Assembly: GCF_017603965.1 (NCBI RefSeq) | Contig: NZ_CP071955.1 | Coordinates: forward strand, 62,001 to 126,000 | Length of the DNA stretch: 64,000 nt | Direction: 5' to 3' | Origin: Xanthomonas fragariae | GTDB lineage: Bacteria; Pseudomonadota; Gammaproteobacteria; Xanthomonadales; Xanthomonadaceae | In this document: piece after piece, positions 27,358 to 37,419 of the stretch | Position numbering within the stretch: position 1 is the first letter of the stretch | Layout of the letters: each line of letters opens with the position of its first letter | The notes under the pieces: generated by a model | Told to the model about the DNA's origin: nothing | Database searches by the model: none | What the model saw: only the letters and a program-made list of their open reading frames with translations | Made by a program: the position numbers and the translations under genes

Positions 27358-28272
27358 ATGACCGCTGCCCTGCCGCTGCCCCGCCCTCCTCCGACCGACC
27401 CTGCGCCGCGTGACCCACGCCAGCGGTTACCGCCCGAGCAGTTGCGCCTGGCCAAACGCCTGCAGCGCCAGGTGGGCCAGGCGATTGCCGACTTCGGCAT
27501 GATCGCGGCCGGCGACAAGATCATGGTGTGCCTGTCCGGCGGCAAGGACAGTTACACCATGCTGGACATGCTGTTGCAGTTGCAGCGCAAGGCGCCGGTG
27601 CCGTTCACCCTGGTGGCGGTCAATCTGGACCAGAAGCAGCCGGACTTCCCCGCCCACGTGTTGCCGAGCTATCTGCGCAACCTCGGCGTGCCGTTCGACA
27701 TCGTCGAGCAGGACACCTATTCGGTGGTCAGTCGGGTGATTCCGGCTGGCAAAACGATGTGTTCGCTGTGCTCGCGTCTGCGGCGCGGCGCGCTGTACGC
27801 CTATGCGCAGGCGCATGGCGCGACCAAGATCGCGCTCGGCCATCATCGTGACGACATCGTGGCCACGTTTTTCATGAACCTGTTTCACCACGCCCGGCTC
27901 GCGGCGATGGCGCCCAAGCTGCACAGCGACGACCGCCAGCATGTGGTGATCCGCCCGCTGGCCTATGTGCGCGAAGCCGACATCGCCGACTACGCGCAGG
28001 CGCGCCAGTTTCCGATCATTCCGTGCAACCTCTGCGGTAGCCAGGAAAACCTGCAGCGCCAGCAGGTCGGCAGGATGTTGCAGCAGTGGGACCGCGAGCA
28101 GCCGGGGCGTGTCGATCAGATCGCCCGCGCACTGGGCGATGTGCGCCCCGAGCAACTGGCCGACCGCACGCTGTTCGATTTCTGGTCGCTGGGCCGCAGC
28201 GACGCAGCAGCGGCCGGTCCCGATTCGAACGCATGGCTGGCCGCCAGCGACACCCCACACGACAGCGACTGA
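27358..28272 (+). CDS. ttcA: tRNA 2-thiocytidine biosynthesis protein TtcA
   Basis: TtcA thiolates cytidine 32 of certain tRNAs in an ATP-dependent reaction using an iron-sulfur cluster. The 304-residue sequence has the PP-loop [15 protein letters not shown] and the cysteine pairs [10 protein letters not shown] and PCNLCGSQ that hold the cluster. [20 protein letters not shown], typical of the family, is also present. Length and motif order are normal. It precedes rdgC by 63 bp on the same strand, and the two may be co-transcribed. Confidence 0.96.
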   Translation: MTAALPLPRPPPTDPAPRDPRQRLPPEQLRLAKRLQRQVGQAIADFGMIAAGDKIMVCLSGGKDSYTMLDMLLQLQRKAPVPFTLVAVNLDQKQPDFPAHVLPSYLRNLGVPFDIVEQDTYSVVSRVIPAGKTMCSLCSRLRRGALYAYAQAHGATKIALGHHRDDIVATFFMNLFHHARLAAMAPKLHSDDRQHVVIRPLAYVREADIADYAQARQFPIIPCNLCGSQENLQRQQVGRMLQQWDREQPGRVDQIARALGDVRPEQLADRTLFDFWSLGRSDAAAAGPDSNAWLAASDTPHDSD

Positions 28273-28335
28273 CGCGGCCCCTCCGGTCGCGGTCCGCCTT
28301 CCACACTCCACGTTTCTTCTTCTTTGGTCTTACGC

Positions 28336-29241
28336 ATGTTCTTTCGCAATCTCACCTTGTTCCGTTTTCCGACCACGCTGGATTTTTCCGAAATCGATAC
28401 GCTGTTGCCGCAGGTGCAGCTCAAGCCGGTCGGCCCACTGGAAATGAGCTCGCGCGGTTTCATCTCCCCGTTCGGTCGCGACGAGCAGGAAGTGCTTTCG
28501 CACCGCCTGGAAGATTTTTTGTGGCTCACCGTCGGTAGTGAGGACAAGATCCTGCCCGGCGCGGTTGTCAACGATCTGCTCGAGCGCAAGGTCGCCGAGA
28601 TCGAAGAGAAAGAAGGCCGTCGCCCCGGTGGTAAAGCCCGCAAGCGGCTCAAGGACGACCTGATCCATGAGCTGCTGCCGCGCGCTTTCGTCAAGAGCTC
28701 GCGCACCGACGCCATCCTGGATCTGCAGCATGGCTACATCGCGGTCAACACCTCCAGCCGCAAGAGCGGTGAGAACGTGATGAGCCAGATCCGTGGCGCG
28801 CTCGGCAGCTTCCCGGCACTGCCGTTGAACGCCGAAGTGGCACCGCGCGCCATCCTCACCGGCTGGATCGCCGGCGAGCCCTTGCCCGAAGGCCTGAGCC
28901 TGGGCGAAGAGTGCGAGATGAAGGACCCCATCGAAGGCGGCGCGGTGGTCAAGTGCCAGCATCAGGAACTGCGTGGCGACGAGATCGACAAGCATCTGGA
29001 AGCCGGCAAGCAGGTCACCAAGCTGGCGCTGGTGCTGGACGACAATCTGTCGTTCGTGCTCGGCGACGATCTGGTGATCCGCAAGCTCAAGTTCCTCGAC
29101 GGCGCACTGGACCAGCTCGAGCACAGTGACGACGACGGCGCTCGCGCCGAACTCGATGCACGCTTCGCACTGATGAGCGCCGAAGTGCGACGCTTGTTCC
29201 TGTTGCTGGAAACGGCGTTAAAACTCAGCAAGGCCGAGTAA
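28336..29241 (+). CDS. rdgC: Recombination-associated protein RdgC
   Basis: RdgC is a ring-shaped, non-specific DNA-binding protein that restrains RecA-mediated strand exchange. The 301-residue sequence begins MFFRNLTLFRF and has the family phrases GFISPFGRDEQEVLSH and LRGDEIDKHLEAGKQVTKLA. It ends with a helical C-terminus (ALMSAEVRRLFLLLETAL). The start at 28336 gives the canonical N-terminus; the track of open codons begins 12 bp earlier. In this IS-rich, duplication-rich region a recombination modulator is of interest, but the location is probably ancestral. Confidence 0.95.
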   Translation: MFFRNLTLFRFPTTLDFSEIDTLLPQVQLKPVGPLEMSSRGFISPFGRDEQEVLSHRLEDFLWLTVGSEDKILPGAVVNDLLERKVAEIEEKEGRRPGGKARKRLKDDLIHELLPRAFVKSSRTDAILDLQHGYIAVNTSSRKSGENVMSQIRGALGSFPALPLNAEVAPRAILTGWIAGEPLPEGLSLGEECEMKDPIEGGAVVKCQHQELRGDEIDKHLEAGKQVTKLALVLDDNLSFVLGDDLVIRKLKFLDGALDQLEHSDDDGARAELDARFALMSAEVRRLFLLLETALKLSKAE

Positions 29242-29514
29242 TGCCGACAGTGGCCGGGCGCCGGTGCAGACGGCACCTGATCAGGCATCGATGGTGCCAT
29301 CCTGCACGTTGCTGCGCGCCGATCGCGTATCGCGCAGGCCACTGACGTGTCGTTGCTGCGCGCGCCCGGCTAAACGGTCTGGCTGGGTGTCGCGCATTGC
29401 GCCAAGTACCGCCGCACGCATGCAAACGTGACCGCGGATCGCCGTCTCGCCACCATCGGACGCATCAATCATTCCGTCCCACCGCCTGACACATTGCAGC
29501 GCTATTCTGTGCCA

Positions 29515-30300
29515 ATGTTCAAGTCCGCCCGCCGCCTTATCGCGCCCACACCGCAGGTGGTCGAACGCGACTTCGTGCGCCTTCAATTGGACGGACGCGA
29601 GATCGCGGTGCTGCGGGTGCGCGACCCGCGTGCGCGGCGCATCAAACTCAGTGTGGACGAGCGTGGCGCGCGCCTGACCTTGCCGATTCGCGCAAGCTTG
29701 GTGTCCGGCGAACGGTTTTTGCTCGCGCATCTGGAGTGGCTGAGTACGCAGCTGTCGCGTTATCGGCAAGTCGATGCATTTCCAGCGCTCGACCGTGGTG
29801 TGCCTGGGCAGCTACCGTTGCGCGGTGCGTTGCTGCCACTGAGCTGGCACGAAGGGCGTTATGCGCGCATCGAGATCACCGATAACGGCGCGCAATTCCA
29901 GGTGCCTGCGCGATTAGGCGATTCCGGTGTACGCCGCACGCTGAAGGAATTTTACGAAGCGCAGGCACGTGCCGATGTCGGCCGCTGGTTGCCGAGCTAT
30001 CTGCCCGGCTTGCCGCGCGCACCGGCACGTCTGCGGCTGAAAGTGATGTCCTCGCAGTGGGGCTCGCTCGCACCGGATGGCTCGATGGCGCTGGACCTGG
30101 CGCTGGTGCTCGGTCGCTCATCCGCTTTCGAATACGTGCTGGTGCATGAGCTTTGCCATCTGGTGCAGGCCAACCACTCGCCCGCGTTCTGGGCCGAAGT
30201 GGAACAGCGCTTCCCCGCCTGGCGCGACGAGCGCAGCTATTTCCACGCACACGGCCGCCAACTCAAGGCGCAATTGCGGCGTTTGTTGCAGGCCGAGTGA
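29515..30300 (+). CDS. YgjP-type zinc metallopeptidase-like protein
   Basis: The 261-residue protein belongs to the YgjP/DUF45 group of predicted gluzincin-like metallopeptidases. It has the zinc motif HELCH, with a following conserved NHSPAFW and a downstream acidic/His region, and the family-typical SSQWGSLAPDGSMALDLAL. The N-terminal half is a beta-rich domain with DPRARRIKLSVDERG. The ATG at 29515 starts at the conserved region. Its cellular role is not established, and SprT-like or tRNA-linked activities proposed for relatives cannot be inferred here. It is a single gene. Confidence 0.85.
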   Translation: MFKSARRLIAPTPQVVERDFVRLQLDGREIAVLRVRDPRARRIKLSVDERGARLTLPIRASLVSGERFLLAHLEWLSTQLSRYRQVDAFPALDRGVPGQLPLRGALLPLSWHEGRYARIEITDNGAQFQVPARLGDSGVRRTLKEFYEAQARADVGRWLPSYLPGLPRAPARLRLKVMSSQWGSLAPDGSMALDLALVLGRSSAFEYVLVHELCHLVQANHSPAFWAEVEQRFPAWRDERSYFHAHGRQLKAQLRRLLQAE

Positions 30301-30372
30301 GTGGCGTGTGTCGCTGCGTTGCGCAAACACCGCGCCCGTCATGCAGTACACCTGCATCATTCACATCCACCA

Positions 30373-31245
30373 TCAGCCGCGCGGCAGCGGCAACTCGGCC
30401 AAAAACCCATTGATCACCGCCGCCACTGCCGCAGGCGCTTCCATATGCACATGATGCGTGCCCGCCAGCAGGTGAAGGCGGGCATCGCGCATCAGCGCCA
30501 CGCGATGATCGCGCAGGGCATCCGGGAAATACGGCTGCGCCGGTTTGGCGAAGATCGCCTGGGTGGGGCAGGCGACGGACGCCAGCAGTACCTCGATCTG
30601 CGCCTCGGTCATGCGGATCGCGGTGGGCAGGGTCAGGCGCGGGTCGCTGCACCAGTTGTAACCACCTTCGACCACGCACACGCCGCGTTCGACCAGCAGC
30701 CGTGCGGCCGGCTCGGTGAGCTGGTTGGCCATCATGCGCGCGCGTATCGGCATCTCCATCGACGGAAACACGCGTAATGGCCGCTGCGGCAGCGTGCGTG
30801 CCGAGGCCACCGCATCGCGCAGCCGGGTGGCGGTGCTTTCCACCGGTTCGGCCAGTGCGCCCAAGGCCTCGATCGCGATCAATGCTTCGATGCGCTCCGG
30901 CGCCGCCGCCGCCAACAAGCTCGCAACGCCGCCGCCTAACGAATGGCCGAGCACGCTGAAGCGCTCCCAGCCTAGTTCATCGGCCACCTGCAACAGAATG
31001 CCGATCGCACCGCTGAGCGTGTATTCGGCACCCACCGGCAACCACGCGCTATGGCCGTGGCCGGGCAGATCGAGCAATACCAGATCCAGGTCGTGTGCCT
31101 GCAGATGCGCGCTCAGCGGCAGAAAGCTTGCCGCGTTATCGAGCCAGCCATGCAGTGCCAGCACCCGGCGCGGGCCGCGTTCGTGATTGCGCAGCCCAGT
31201 GATCCGGCCGATGTCCAGGCCACACGCATACGGCTCCAACCTCAC
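30373..31245 (-). CDS. Alpha/beta-hydrolase, co-transcribed with hemH
   Basis: This 290-residue soluble hydrolase has the alpha/beta-fold marks [12 protein letters not shown] (oxyanion region), [10 protein letters not shown] and the nucleophile elbow GHSLGGGVA. The catalytic His is expected in [11 protein letters not shown] near the C-terminus. It starts with GTG at 31245, overlapping the hemH stop as GTGA, so translation is coupled to ferrochelatase. The substrate is unknown. The linkage to hemH may be only historical. Confidence 0.88.
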   Translation of the reverse strand: MRLEPYACGLDIGRITGLRNHERGPRRVLALHGWLDNAASFLPLSAHLQAHDLDLVLLDLPGHGHSAWLPVGAEYTLSGAIGILLQVADELGWERFSVLGHSLGGGVASLLAAAAPERIEALIAIEALGALAEPVESTATRLRDAVASARTLPQRPLRVFPSMEMPIRARMMANQLTEPAARLLVERGVCVVEGGYNWCSDPRLTLPTAIRMTEAQIEVLLASVACPTQAIFAKPAQPYFPDALRDHRVALMRDARLHLLAGTHHVHMEAPAAVAAVINGFLAELPLPRG

Positions 31246-32198
31246 GCGCGGCGCGCCACGGCGGCCAGTGCCTGCGCATGCGCATCGCTGGCGTTGAGGC
31301 AGGGGATATAGCTCAGCGTGGCACCGCGCTCGGCCAGCGTTTCGGCAAAGCCCAGCGCCACTTCTTCCAGCGTTTCCAGGCAATCGGTGGCGAATCCGGG
31401 GCAGACCAGATCGAAGCTGCGCACGCCGTCTTCGGCCAGTTTCCACAGCGTCGGCTCGGCGTAGGGCTGCAGCCAGCGTTCCGCACCGAAGCGCGACTGG
31501 TAGCCCATCTGCCATTCGTCCGCGCCCAGGCCCAGCGCAGCGACGATCGCCTGCGCGCTGCGCTCGCATTGCTGCGAATACGGATCGCCGGCATTGGCCA
31601 CGCGTTGCGGCAGGCCGTGGAAGGAAAACATCAGCTTTTCACTGCGCCCATGGGTCTGCCAATGCGCGCGGATCGAATCGGCGATCGCAGCGACCCAGCC
31701 GGCGTCTTCGCAATATTCCTGAATCACCTCCACCGCAATTTCTGGCGCGCTCGGGCGCCACGCATCCACCACGTCCTGGATCGAGGCGGTGGTGGTGGTG
31801 GAATACTGCGGATACAGCGGCAGCACCACGAGGCGCTTGATGCCGCGCGCACGCAGTGCATCCAGCGTCTTGCGCAGCGCCGGGGCGCCGTAACGCATGG
31901 CCCACTCCACGTGCCAGTCGGCCATCACCTCTTTCAGACCTTCGGCCAGACGACGCGTGTACACCGCCAGTGGCGAGCCGTCCGGCAGCCAGACTTTGGC
32001 GTATTTCTCGGCCGACTTGGGCCCACGGATCGGCAGGATTACCCCATACAGCAGCGGCTTCCAGAACAGCGGCGGGATCGCGACCACGCGGCGATCGCTG
32101 AGAAACTCAGCCAGGTAGCGGCGCACGGCCGGGGCGGTAGGCGATTCGGGCGTACCGAGGTTGACAACCAGCAGGGCAGTATCGGGAGTCGTGTTCAT
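31242..32198 (-). CDS. hemH: Ferrochelatase
   Basis: HemH inserts Fe2+ into protoporphyrin IX, the last step of haem synthesis, at the inner membrane. The 318-residue sequence has [20 protein letters not shown] at the N-terminus, the [13 protein letters not shown] motif and the active-site His in [11 protein letters not shown]. Near the C-terminus it has [16 protein letters not shown] with its conserved Glu. The ATG at 32198 ([10 protein letters not shown]) is chosen as the family-like start; an ATG 9 bp earlier is possible. It is read divergently from the SYLF gene and overlaps the hydrolase gene by 4 bp. Confidence 0.95.
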   Translation of the reverse strand: MNTTPDTALLVVNLGTPESPTAPAVRRYLAEFLSDRRVVAIPPLFWKPLLYGVILPIRGPKSAEKYAKVWLPDGSPLAVYTRRLAEGLKEVMADWHVEWAMRYGAPALRKTLDALRARGIKRLVVLPLYPQYSTTTTASIQDVVDAWRPSAPEIAVEVIQEYCEDAGWVAAIADSIRAHWQTHGRSEKLMFSFHGLPQRVANAGDPYSQQCERSAQAIVAALGLGADEWQMGYQSRFGAERWLQPYAEPTLWKLAEDGVRSFDLVCPGFATDCLETLEEVALGFAETLAERGATLSYIPCLNASDAHAQALAAVARRA

Positions 32199-32361
32199 GT
32201 GCGCCATTCTGGCAGAGCCGGGCAAGGCTGCCGACTACAGCGCACCGATCGTTCTCATTGGCCGCTTCTCAACGCTTGAGTGCGCTCACCACCGATTCAT
32301 AGCGCCGACACTAACGTCGGTTCTTGATTTATCTTTGACGGAATATCATTTGGAGCTTGTC

Positions 32362-33252
32362 ATGCCTCGTTTGTCGCGCCTGGCCTTGTTGTTGTCGCTG
32401 ACTTTCGCCGCCGGCCACGCCGTCGCCGGCCCGGAAGAGGACCAACGCGCACGTAATGCGGTGCGGGTGCTCAACGAGATCATGAAGATCCCCGAGCAGG
32501 CCATCCCGGACAAACTGCTCGACGAAGCACGCGCTATCGTGGTCATCCCCGACACCCTCAAGGCCGGCTTGGTGATCGGCGGCCGTCGCGGGCACGGCCT
32601 GATGTCGATGAAGAACGCCGACGGCAGCTGGTCGCAGCCGGTGTTCGTCAAGCTCACCGGCGGCAGCATCGGCTTCCAGGCGGGCGTGCAGTCTTCCGAC
32701 GTGGTGCTGGTGTTCCGCAACGACCGCAGCCTGGACAACATCGTCAACGGTAAATTCACCCTTGGCGCCGATGCCGGTGTAGCTGCAGGCCCAGTCGGTC
32801 GCAATGCCGCCGCGGCGACCGATGGTGAACTCAAGGCCGAAATCTGGTCGTGGTCGCGCGCCCGCGGTCTGTTCGCTGGCGTCGCGCTGGACGGTGCCGT
32901 GCTGCAGATCGACGATGCCGCCGACCTCAATGCCTACGGCGGCGGCGCCACCCCGCGCATGATCTTCGAGGGCCGCACCAACGAGCGCCCGTCCACCGAC
33001 GTGATCGCCTTCCGCGATCGCTTGGAAGAGGCCACCTACACCGCGCGCGCCAATCGCGGCAGCAATGGCGGGGCCACCGAGCCGCGGCCGGCACCGCCGC
33101 CTCCAACGCAGGTTCCGACCACCCCGCCAGCGCCGGTCAACGAAGCCAGCACCGTGCCGATGCAGCCCAGCACCAACCCGCCTCCGCAGCAGGGATTTCA
33201 GCCGGTGTCAGAAGGCGAAATTCGCAGCGAATCCTTAGACGGCAACCGATGA
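32362..33252 (+). CDS. Exported SYLF-domain (Ysc84-like) lipid-binding protein
   Basis: The 296-residue protein carries a Sec signal peptide ([17 protein letters not shown]). A SYLF domain follows with the repeated phrases [40 protein letters not shown] and [16 protein letters not shown]. Family members bind phosphoinositides or other lipids; bacterial roles are unclear. The last ~70 residues are a Pro/Thr/Gln-rich low-complexity tail. The ATG at 32362 has GGAG at proper spacing. It lies just upstream of tatABC on the same strand, but its signal peptide lacks a twin-arginine motif. Confidence 0.88.
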   Translation: MPRLSRLALLLSLTFAAGHAVAGPEEDQRARNAVRVLNEIMKIPEQAIPDKLLDEARAIVVIPDTLKAGLVIGGRRGHGLMSMKNADGSWSQPVFVKLTGGSIGFQAGVQSSDVVLVFRNDRSLDNIVNGKFTLGADAGVAAGPVGRNAAAATDGELKAEIWSWSRARGLFAGVALDGAVLQIDDAADLNAYGGGATPRMIFEGRTNERPSTDVIAFRDRLEEATYTARANRGSNGGATEPRPAPPPPTQVPTTPPAPVNEASTVPMQPSTNPPPQQGFQPVSEGEIRSESLDGNR

Positions 33253-33325
33253 CGCGCTGTCATCCCCCTGCCCGCTGCGCTGGGGTATCCTGCGTCTTCC
33301 TTCTTTGTCAGCGAGCGAGCGGATC

Positions 33326-33553
33326 ATGGGCAGTTTCAGCATTTGGCACTGGCTGATCGTGCTGGTGATCGTGTTGCTGGTATTCGGTACCAAGCGGCTC
33401 ACCAGCGGTGCCAAGGACCTCGGCAGCGCGGTCAAAGAATTCAAGAAAGGCATGCACGACGACGACAAGCCGGCCGGCAAGCTCGGTGATGACTCCCGCA
33501 TTGCCGAGCAGGCGCGGGAGGCACAGACCGAACGCGACCGCGACGCGCGCTGA
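33326..33553 (+). CDS. tatA: Sec-independent translocase subunit TatA
   Basis: TatA forms the pore-like assemblies of the twin-arginine translocase, which exports folded proteins. The 75-residue protein has one N-terminal membrane helix ([19 protein letters not shown]). The conserved FG hinge and amphipathic helix ([11 protein letters not shown]) follow, then an acidic tail. It is the first gene of the tatABC operon, 15 bp before tatB. Confidence 0.95.
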   Translation: MGSFSIWHWLIVLVIVLLVFGTKRLTSGAKDLGSAVKEFKKGMHDDDKPAGKLGDDSRIAEQAREAQTERDRDAR

Positions 33554-33568
33554 TCCGGAGCGGCGTCG

Positions 33569-34231
33569 GTGTTTGACATAGGTGTTGGCGAACTGACGCT
33601 GATTGCGGTCGTCGCACTGGTGGTGCTCGGCCCCGAGCGTTTGCCCAAGGCGGCCCGATTTGCCGGACTGTGGGTCCGTCGTGCCCGCGCGCAATGGGAT
33701 TCGGTCAAGCAGGAACTGGAACGCGAGCTCGAGGCCGAAGAACTCAAGCGCAGCCTGCGGGATGTGCAGGCCTCTCTGCGTGGGGCCGAAGATCAGTTGC
33801 GCAACACGCAGCAGCAGGTCGAGCAGGGCGCGTGCGCGCTGCATGACGATGTGGGTCGCGATATCGATATCCGCAGCAGTGCCACGCCGCTGGAGCTGGC
33901 GCATGCGGATGTGTCGGCCGGAGCCAATTCGTCGGTAGGAGGCAACGCTGAGCCAACGCCAGGCTTGGCCGCTGGCGCAGCGGATGCTGCCGGCTCAGCC
34001 ACTGCGGCACCGCTCATCGCTCAGGCACAGCCCATTGCCCCTGCACCGCATCAAACGCTGATACCGGCCCCCCATGACCCTGTGGTGCCGGCGCCGCACG
34101 CCGCGCATCTCACCAGCGCGCCTGCGCAGACGCCGGTAACCGCCACGCCGATCGCGCCGAGTGCATCGACCGAGTTGACTGCGCCGACCGAGCTGACCGC
34201 ACCGAGCAAGATCCAGGAGAAGCAGCCGTGA
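33569..34231 (+). CDS. tatB: Sec-independent translocase subunit TatB
   Basis: TatB works with TatC in recognising twin-arginine signal peptides. The 220-residue sequence starts with GTG (MFDIGVGELTLIAVVALVVL). It has the characteristic GPERLPKAAR after the membrane helix, then a long amphipathic, charged helix. The C-terminal ~100 residues are a low-complexity Ala/Pro/Thr tail, longer than in E. coli TatB. GGAG precedes the start. Its stop overlaps the tatC start as GTGA. Confidence 0.94.
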   Translation: MFDIGVGELTLIAVVALVVLGPERLPKAARFAGLWVRRARAQWDSVKQELERELEAEELKRSLRDVQASLRGAEDQLRNTQQQVEQGACALHDDVGRDIDIRSSATPLELAHADVSAGANSSVGGNAEPTPGLAAGAADAAGSATAAPLIAQAQPIAPAPHQTLIPAPHDPVVPAPHAAHLTSAPAQTPVTATPIAPSASTELTAPTELTAPSKIQEKQP

Positions 34232-34965
34232 GCCTGTTCGACGACGCACAGGCCGAAAGCAGTCTGATCGAGCATCTAGTCGAATTGCGCGCGCGCCTGG
34301 TACGCGCGCTGATCGGCCTGGGCGTGGTGCTGCTGGCGTTGCTGCCGTTCTCGCGCGCGATTTATTCATGGTTGGCCGCGCCGCTGATTTCGCAGCTGCC
34401 GCTCGGGCAGACCATGATCGCGATGAACCCGGCCGGCGCGTTCTTCGCCCCGCTCAAACTGACCTTCTTCGTGGCGGTGTTCTTCAGCGTGCCGTGGCTG
34501 CTCTATCAGGCCTGGGCATTCGTGGCGCCGGGTCTGTATCAGCGCGAAAAGAAGCTCGCATTTCCGCTACTGGCCTCGGCGGTGGCGCTGTTCTACATCG
34601 GTTGCGCGTTCGCGTATTTCCTGGTGTTGCCGGCGGTGTTCCACTTCCTGACCACGTTCAAACCGGACGTGATCGCCATTACCCCGGACGCCAATTCGTA
34701 CCTGGATTTCGTGCTGGCGATCTTTTTCGCCTTCGGCGCGAGCTTCGAGCTGCCGGTGGCGCTGGTGATCCTGGTGCTGCTGGGCTGGGTCACCCCCAAG
34801 CAACTGAGCGAAGGCCGCGGCTACGCCATCGTCGGCATCTTCATCCTGGCCGCGGTCCTCACCCCGCCGGACGTGGTCTCGCAGCTGATGCTCGCCATCC
34901 CGATGTGCCTGCTCTACGAACTCGGCATCATCGCCTCGCGTGCGGTGGGGCCGAAGGCCGCTTAG
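34228..34965 (+). CDS. tatC: Sec-independent translocase subunit TatC
   Basis: TatC is the polytopic core receptor for twin-arginine signals. The 245 residues include the N-terminal cytoplasmic motif LIEHLVELRARLVRAL, six membrane segments, and the conserved FFVAVFFSVPWLLYQAWAFV and PGLYQREKK loop. A GTG start overlaps the tatB stop, so the operon is translationally coupled. Length is normal. Confidence 0.96.
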   Translation: MSLFDDAQAESSLIEHLVELRARLVRALIGLGVVLLALLPFSRAIYSWLAAPLISQLPLGQTMIAMNPAGAFFAPLKLTFFVAVFFSVPWLLYQAWAFVAPGLYQREKKLAFPLLASAVALFYIGCAFAYFLVLPAVFHFLTTFKPDVIAITPDANSYLDFVLAIFFAFGASFELPVALVILVLLGWVTPKQLSEGRGYAIVGIFILAAVLTPPDVVSQLMLAIPMCLLYELGIIASRAVGPKAA

Positions 34966-34998
34966 TCTGTCTTTGGATATCGCAACGCCGGATCGGAA

Positions 34999-35595
34999 AT
35001 GCAAGACACCGTATCAGAGCAGTTGTTCGAAAAATTTTGCGCGCAGCATTTGCTGCAGTGTCGCCGGATAGCTGAAACGTCGAGCAAGACACCCGATTAC
35101 CACTTGCAAATTGGTGACACGCTCATCGGTGTCGAGATCAAACAGATCGAAAGTGAGCGTGGGATCGATCCGACGGGTGGGACCTGGTCGAGAACCGTCG
35201 GTTGGCACGTGCGTCAAAAGATCTCCGAAGCGCGTGCCCAAATGCGTGTGGTTGCTAGTTCAGGCATGCCGGCAGTCCTGCTGATTTACAACGCGGTCGA
35301 TCCATTTCAGCTATTCGGCACTGAGCAACATGATTTTCTGTGCGCCATGTACGGAGAGTTGACGCTTCAAATCAATCCGTCGGGCCAAGCGATGAGCGGG
35401 CCCTTTCATGGCCGTAACGCGCGCCTGCGTGAGGATGCAAACACCTCCTTTAGTGGTGTAGGTCACCTGCGTAGAACACTTGGCGGCGCCGCGGTAACAC
35501 TTTATGAGAATGCCTTTGCAGCTTATCCGTTGCCATTTCACGCGATCCCGAGCTGTATCGAGGTCGTTCGGGTGGAGATGGCGCAGGCAGATTGA
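34999..35595 (+). CDS. Orphan PD-(D/E)XK-nuclease-like protein
   Basis: The 198-residue protein is of unknown family. Residues ~32-52 read TPDYHLQIGDTLIGVEIKQI, that is Pro-Asp followed after a strand by Glu-x-Lys, the spacing and surroundings of a PD-(D/E)XK nuclease core. Conserved-looking Arg/Trp/Gln residues (GGTWSRTVGWHVRQKI) follow. It starts 34 bp after tatC but has lower GC and rarer codons than the tat genes, so it looks like a later insertion downstream of the operon. No methylase, helicase or toxin partner is adjacent. Nuclease activity is a prediction from one motif; a phage- or plasmid-derived defence gene is one possibility. Confidence 0.6.
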   Translation: MQDTVSEQLFEKFCAQHLLQCRRIAETSSKTPDYHLQIGDTLIGVEIKQIESERGIDPTGGTWSRTVGWHVRQKISEARAQMRVVASSGMPAVLLIYNAVDPFQLFGTEQHDFLCAMYGELTLQINPSGQAMSGPFHGRNARLREDANTSFSGVGHLRRTLGGAAVTLYENAFAAYPLPFHAIPSCIEVVRVEMAQAD

Positions 35596-35708
35596 GAGCT
35601 GCAACAGGTGTTGTGACTTACGCAGTCATGCACTTGCCGGCGTAGTTGCAGTGCAAACAGCTGTACGGGTAGCTGGCCGAGTGATCGTTGCCGGACACGC
35701 GCGGCTAC

Positions 35709-36608
35709 TCAAGCCGCAAACACATCCGGGCGCGACGGCGGGGCGGGCTGTGCGACGGCGCCTTCGTGGCTGAACATCTGCTTCCAGGCAGCATAGACCG
35801 AGCCGGCGAACACCGGCATCAGCACCGCCATCAGCAGCAGCTGGGCCAGCCACATCGCCACAGTCTGGCCGGCCACCAGGCCAATGATCAGCGCCACGAT
35901 CATCACCGCGAAATAGATCGCAAAGATGGCGATGAAGGCCAGCGCAAAGAACACCAGCATCGCCGGCAGGTTGTGCAGGCTGGCGCGCAGGCTGGCGCGC
36001 AGCGCGTGGCCGCCGGTGCTGCGGTTGAACATTACCTGTGGCGGCATCACGAACAGCGCCAGCGTCATTGCCGCAAAGGTGGCGATGGTCAGCAGCAGCC
36101 ACAGCAGGATGCGTCCGGCCGGCAGACTGGCGGCAAGCTGCTCGATCTGCGCCTGGTCGGGCTGTGCGCCGGACTGGGTGATCTGATTGATCTTGACCAT
36201 TACCTCGGACAACTGTTGCAGCCCGGTGGCACCAATCATAACCAGTAGCAGCACGCCCAGCAGCAGGCCGGCGATCAGCTGCGGCAGCAGCGACACCAGC
36301 AGATGCGGCGCGCGACCGTTCTGCAGACCGTGCAGCAGATGCGACGGTTTGGCAACGCGGCCTTCGTCCACTTCGCGGATCGCCCATAACAGCCCGCCCA
36401 TGAACAGCGGGCCGGCCAGCACCAGCAACAATTGCAAGGCCGGGCCCAGCAGCGGCACCAGCACCGAGAGCGAGACCACCAGGGAGGCGGCTACGCTCCA
36501 GATCACCCCCAGCGAGCCAAGCGCTAGCGGCGCCCGCTTCAGCAGCGAGAAACCGGTCAACAGCCATTCTGCGCCGGCAGATGCCGGCACCTTGCGGATT
36601 TCGCTCAT
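35709..36608 (-). CDS. Multi-pass membrane protein of the BPSS1780 type
   Basis: This 299-residue protein has a short N-terminal segment (IRKVPASAGAEWL) typical of BPSS1780-family proteins and about six to seven hydrophobic segments, including VIWSVAASLVVSLSVLVPLL and IAIFAIYFAVMIVALIIGLV. The C-terminus is Pro-rich. Function is unknown; the family is found in proteobacteria as an integral inner-membrane protein. Start ATG 36608 is used; an ATG 6 bp earlier is equally possible. It lies 76 bp downstream of the amidotransferase gene on the same strand and may be in its operon. Confidence 0.82.
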   Translation of the reverse strand: MSEIRKVPASAGAEWLLTGFSLLKRAPLALGSLGVIWSVAASLVVSLSVLVPLLGPALQLLLVLAGPLFMGGLLWAIREVDEGRVAKPSHLLHGLQNGRAPHLLVSLLPQLIAGLLLGVLLLVMIGATGLQQLSEVMVKINQITQSGAQPDQAQIEQLAASLPAGRILLWLLLTIATFAAMTLALFVMPPQVMFNRSTGGHALRASLRASLHNLPAMLVFFALAFIAIFAIYFAVMIVALIIGLVAGQTVAMWLAQLLLMAVLMPVFAGSVYAAWKQMFSHEGAVAQPAPPSRPDVFAA

Positions 36609-36684
36609 TCCCATTCCGGATCGATACGCACCGGACCATCCGGCGTAGCCCAATTATCGCTGCTTTTGCGTGTGCGCGGCGGGA

Positions 36685-37419
36685 TCAGCGTTCACTAGTT
36701 TGCAGACCGCGTGCATGATGCACGAACCGGCGCAGCAACTTGCGCGCGACCGGCGCGGCGGTGACCTCTTGCGCCAGCTTGCGCGCACACAGGCCATGGC
36801 GGGCAATGCACTCTGCGCGCGCCTGCACATACCCGCGCATGTGGTGGGTGGCGAATTCCGGATGGAACTGCACCCCCCAGGTGGCCTGGCCCCAACGGAA
36901 GGCGTGGCAGCGGTCCTGGCGCGAGTGTGCCAGCACGATGGCCCCCTCCGGGGCACGCACTACCGTCTGCAAATGCGTGGCGTGCGCCGGAAAGTGCGCC
37001 GGCAAGCCTGCAAACAAGGGATCTTGCTCGGCCGGCGGATGCAGCTCCAGCGCGATCGTGCCGGATTCGCGCCCGGCCGGGTTGTAGTCGACTTCGCCGC
37101 CCAGCGCGTGCGCCAGCAGCTGGTGTCCGTAGCAGATACCCAGTAACGGCATCCCTTCGTGAGCGGCATCGCGCAGCCATTCGGCACTGCGTTCGCTCCA
37201 TTCGGCACGGTCGGTGACGAAGGCGGCCGAGCCGCTGACGATGGTGCCGGCAAAGCCGCCGCGGTCTGGCAGGCGGTCGCCATTGGCGACGTCGATGGCG
37301 ACGGTCTCATGCTCGGCCAGCCCGGCCGCCACGCGGATCCAGTGCGGAAAACGGCCGTATCGCTTCACCGCCGCCACGGGCTGGCCGGTTTCGATGATCA
37401 GGAACGGCAGGGCGGACAT
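36685..37419 (-). CDS. Class I glutamine amidotransferase (GMP-synthase-subunit-like)
   Basis: The 244-residue protein is a stand-alone GATase1 domain. The nucleophile Cys is in LLGICYGHQLLAHALGG and the His-Glu pair in VQFHPEFATHH, so the catalytic triad is complete. The family is usually annotated as GMP synthase-like amidotransferase and may hydrolyse gamma-glutamyl compounds, but no synthetase partner is encoded here. A C-terminal basic extension is present. The start ATG is at 37419. Confidence 0.88.
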   Translation of the reverse strand: MSALPFLIIETGQPVAAVKRYGRFPHWIRVAAGLAEHETVAIDVANGDRLPDRGGFAGTIVSGSAAFVTDRAEWSERSAEWLRDAAHEGMPLLGICYGHQLLAHALGGEVDYNPAGRESGTIALELHPPAEQDPLFAGLPAHFPAHATHLQTVVRAPEGAIVLAHSRQDRCHAFRWGQATWGVQFHPEFATHHMRGYVQARAECIARHGLCARKLAQEVTAAPVARKLLRRFVHHARGLQTSER

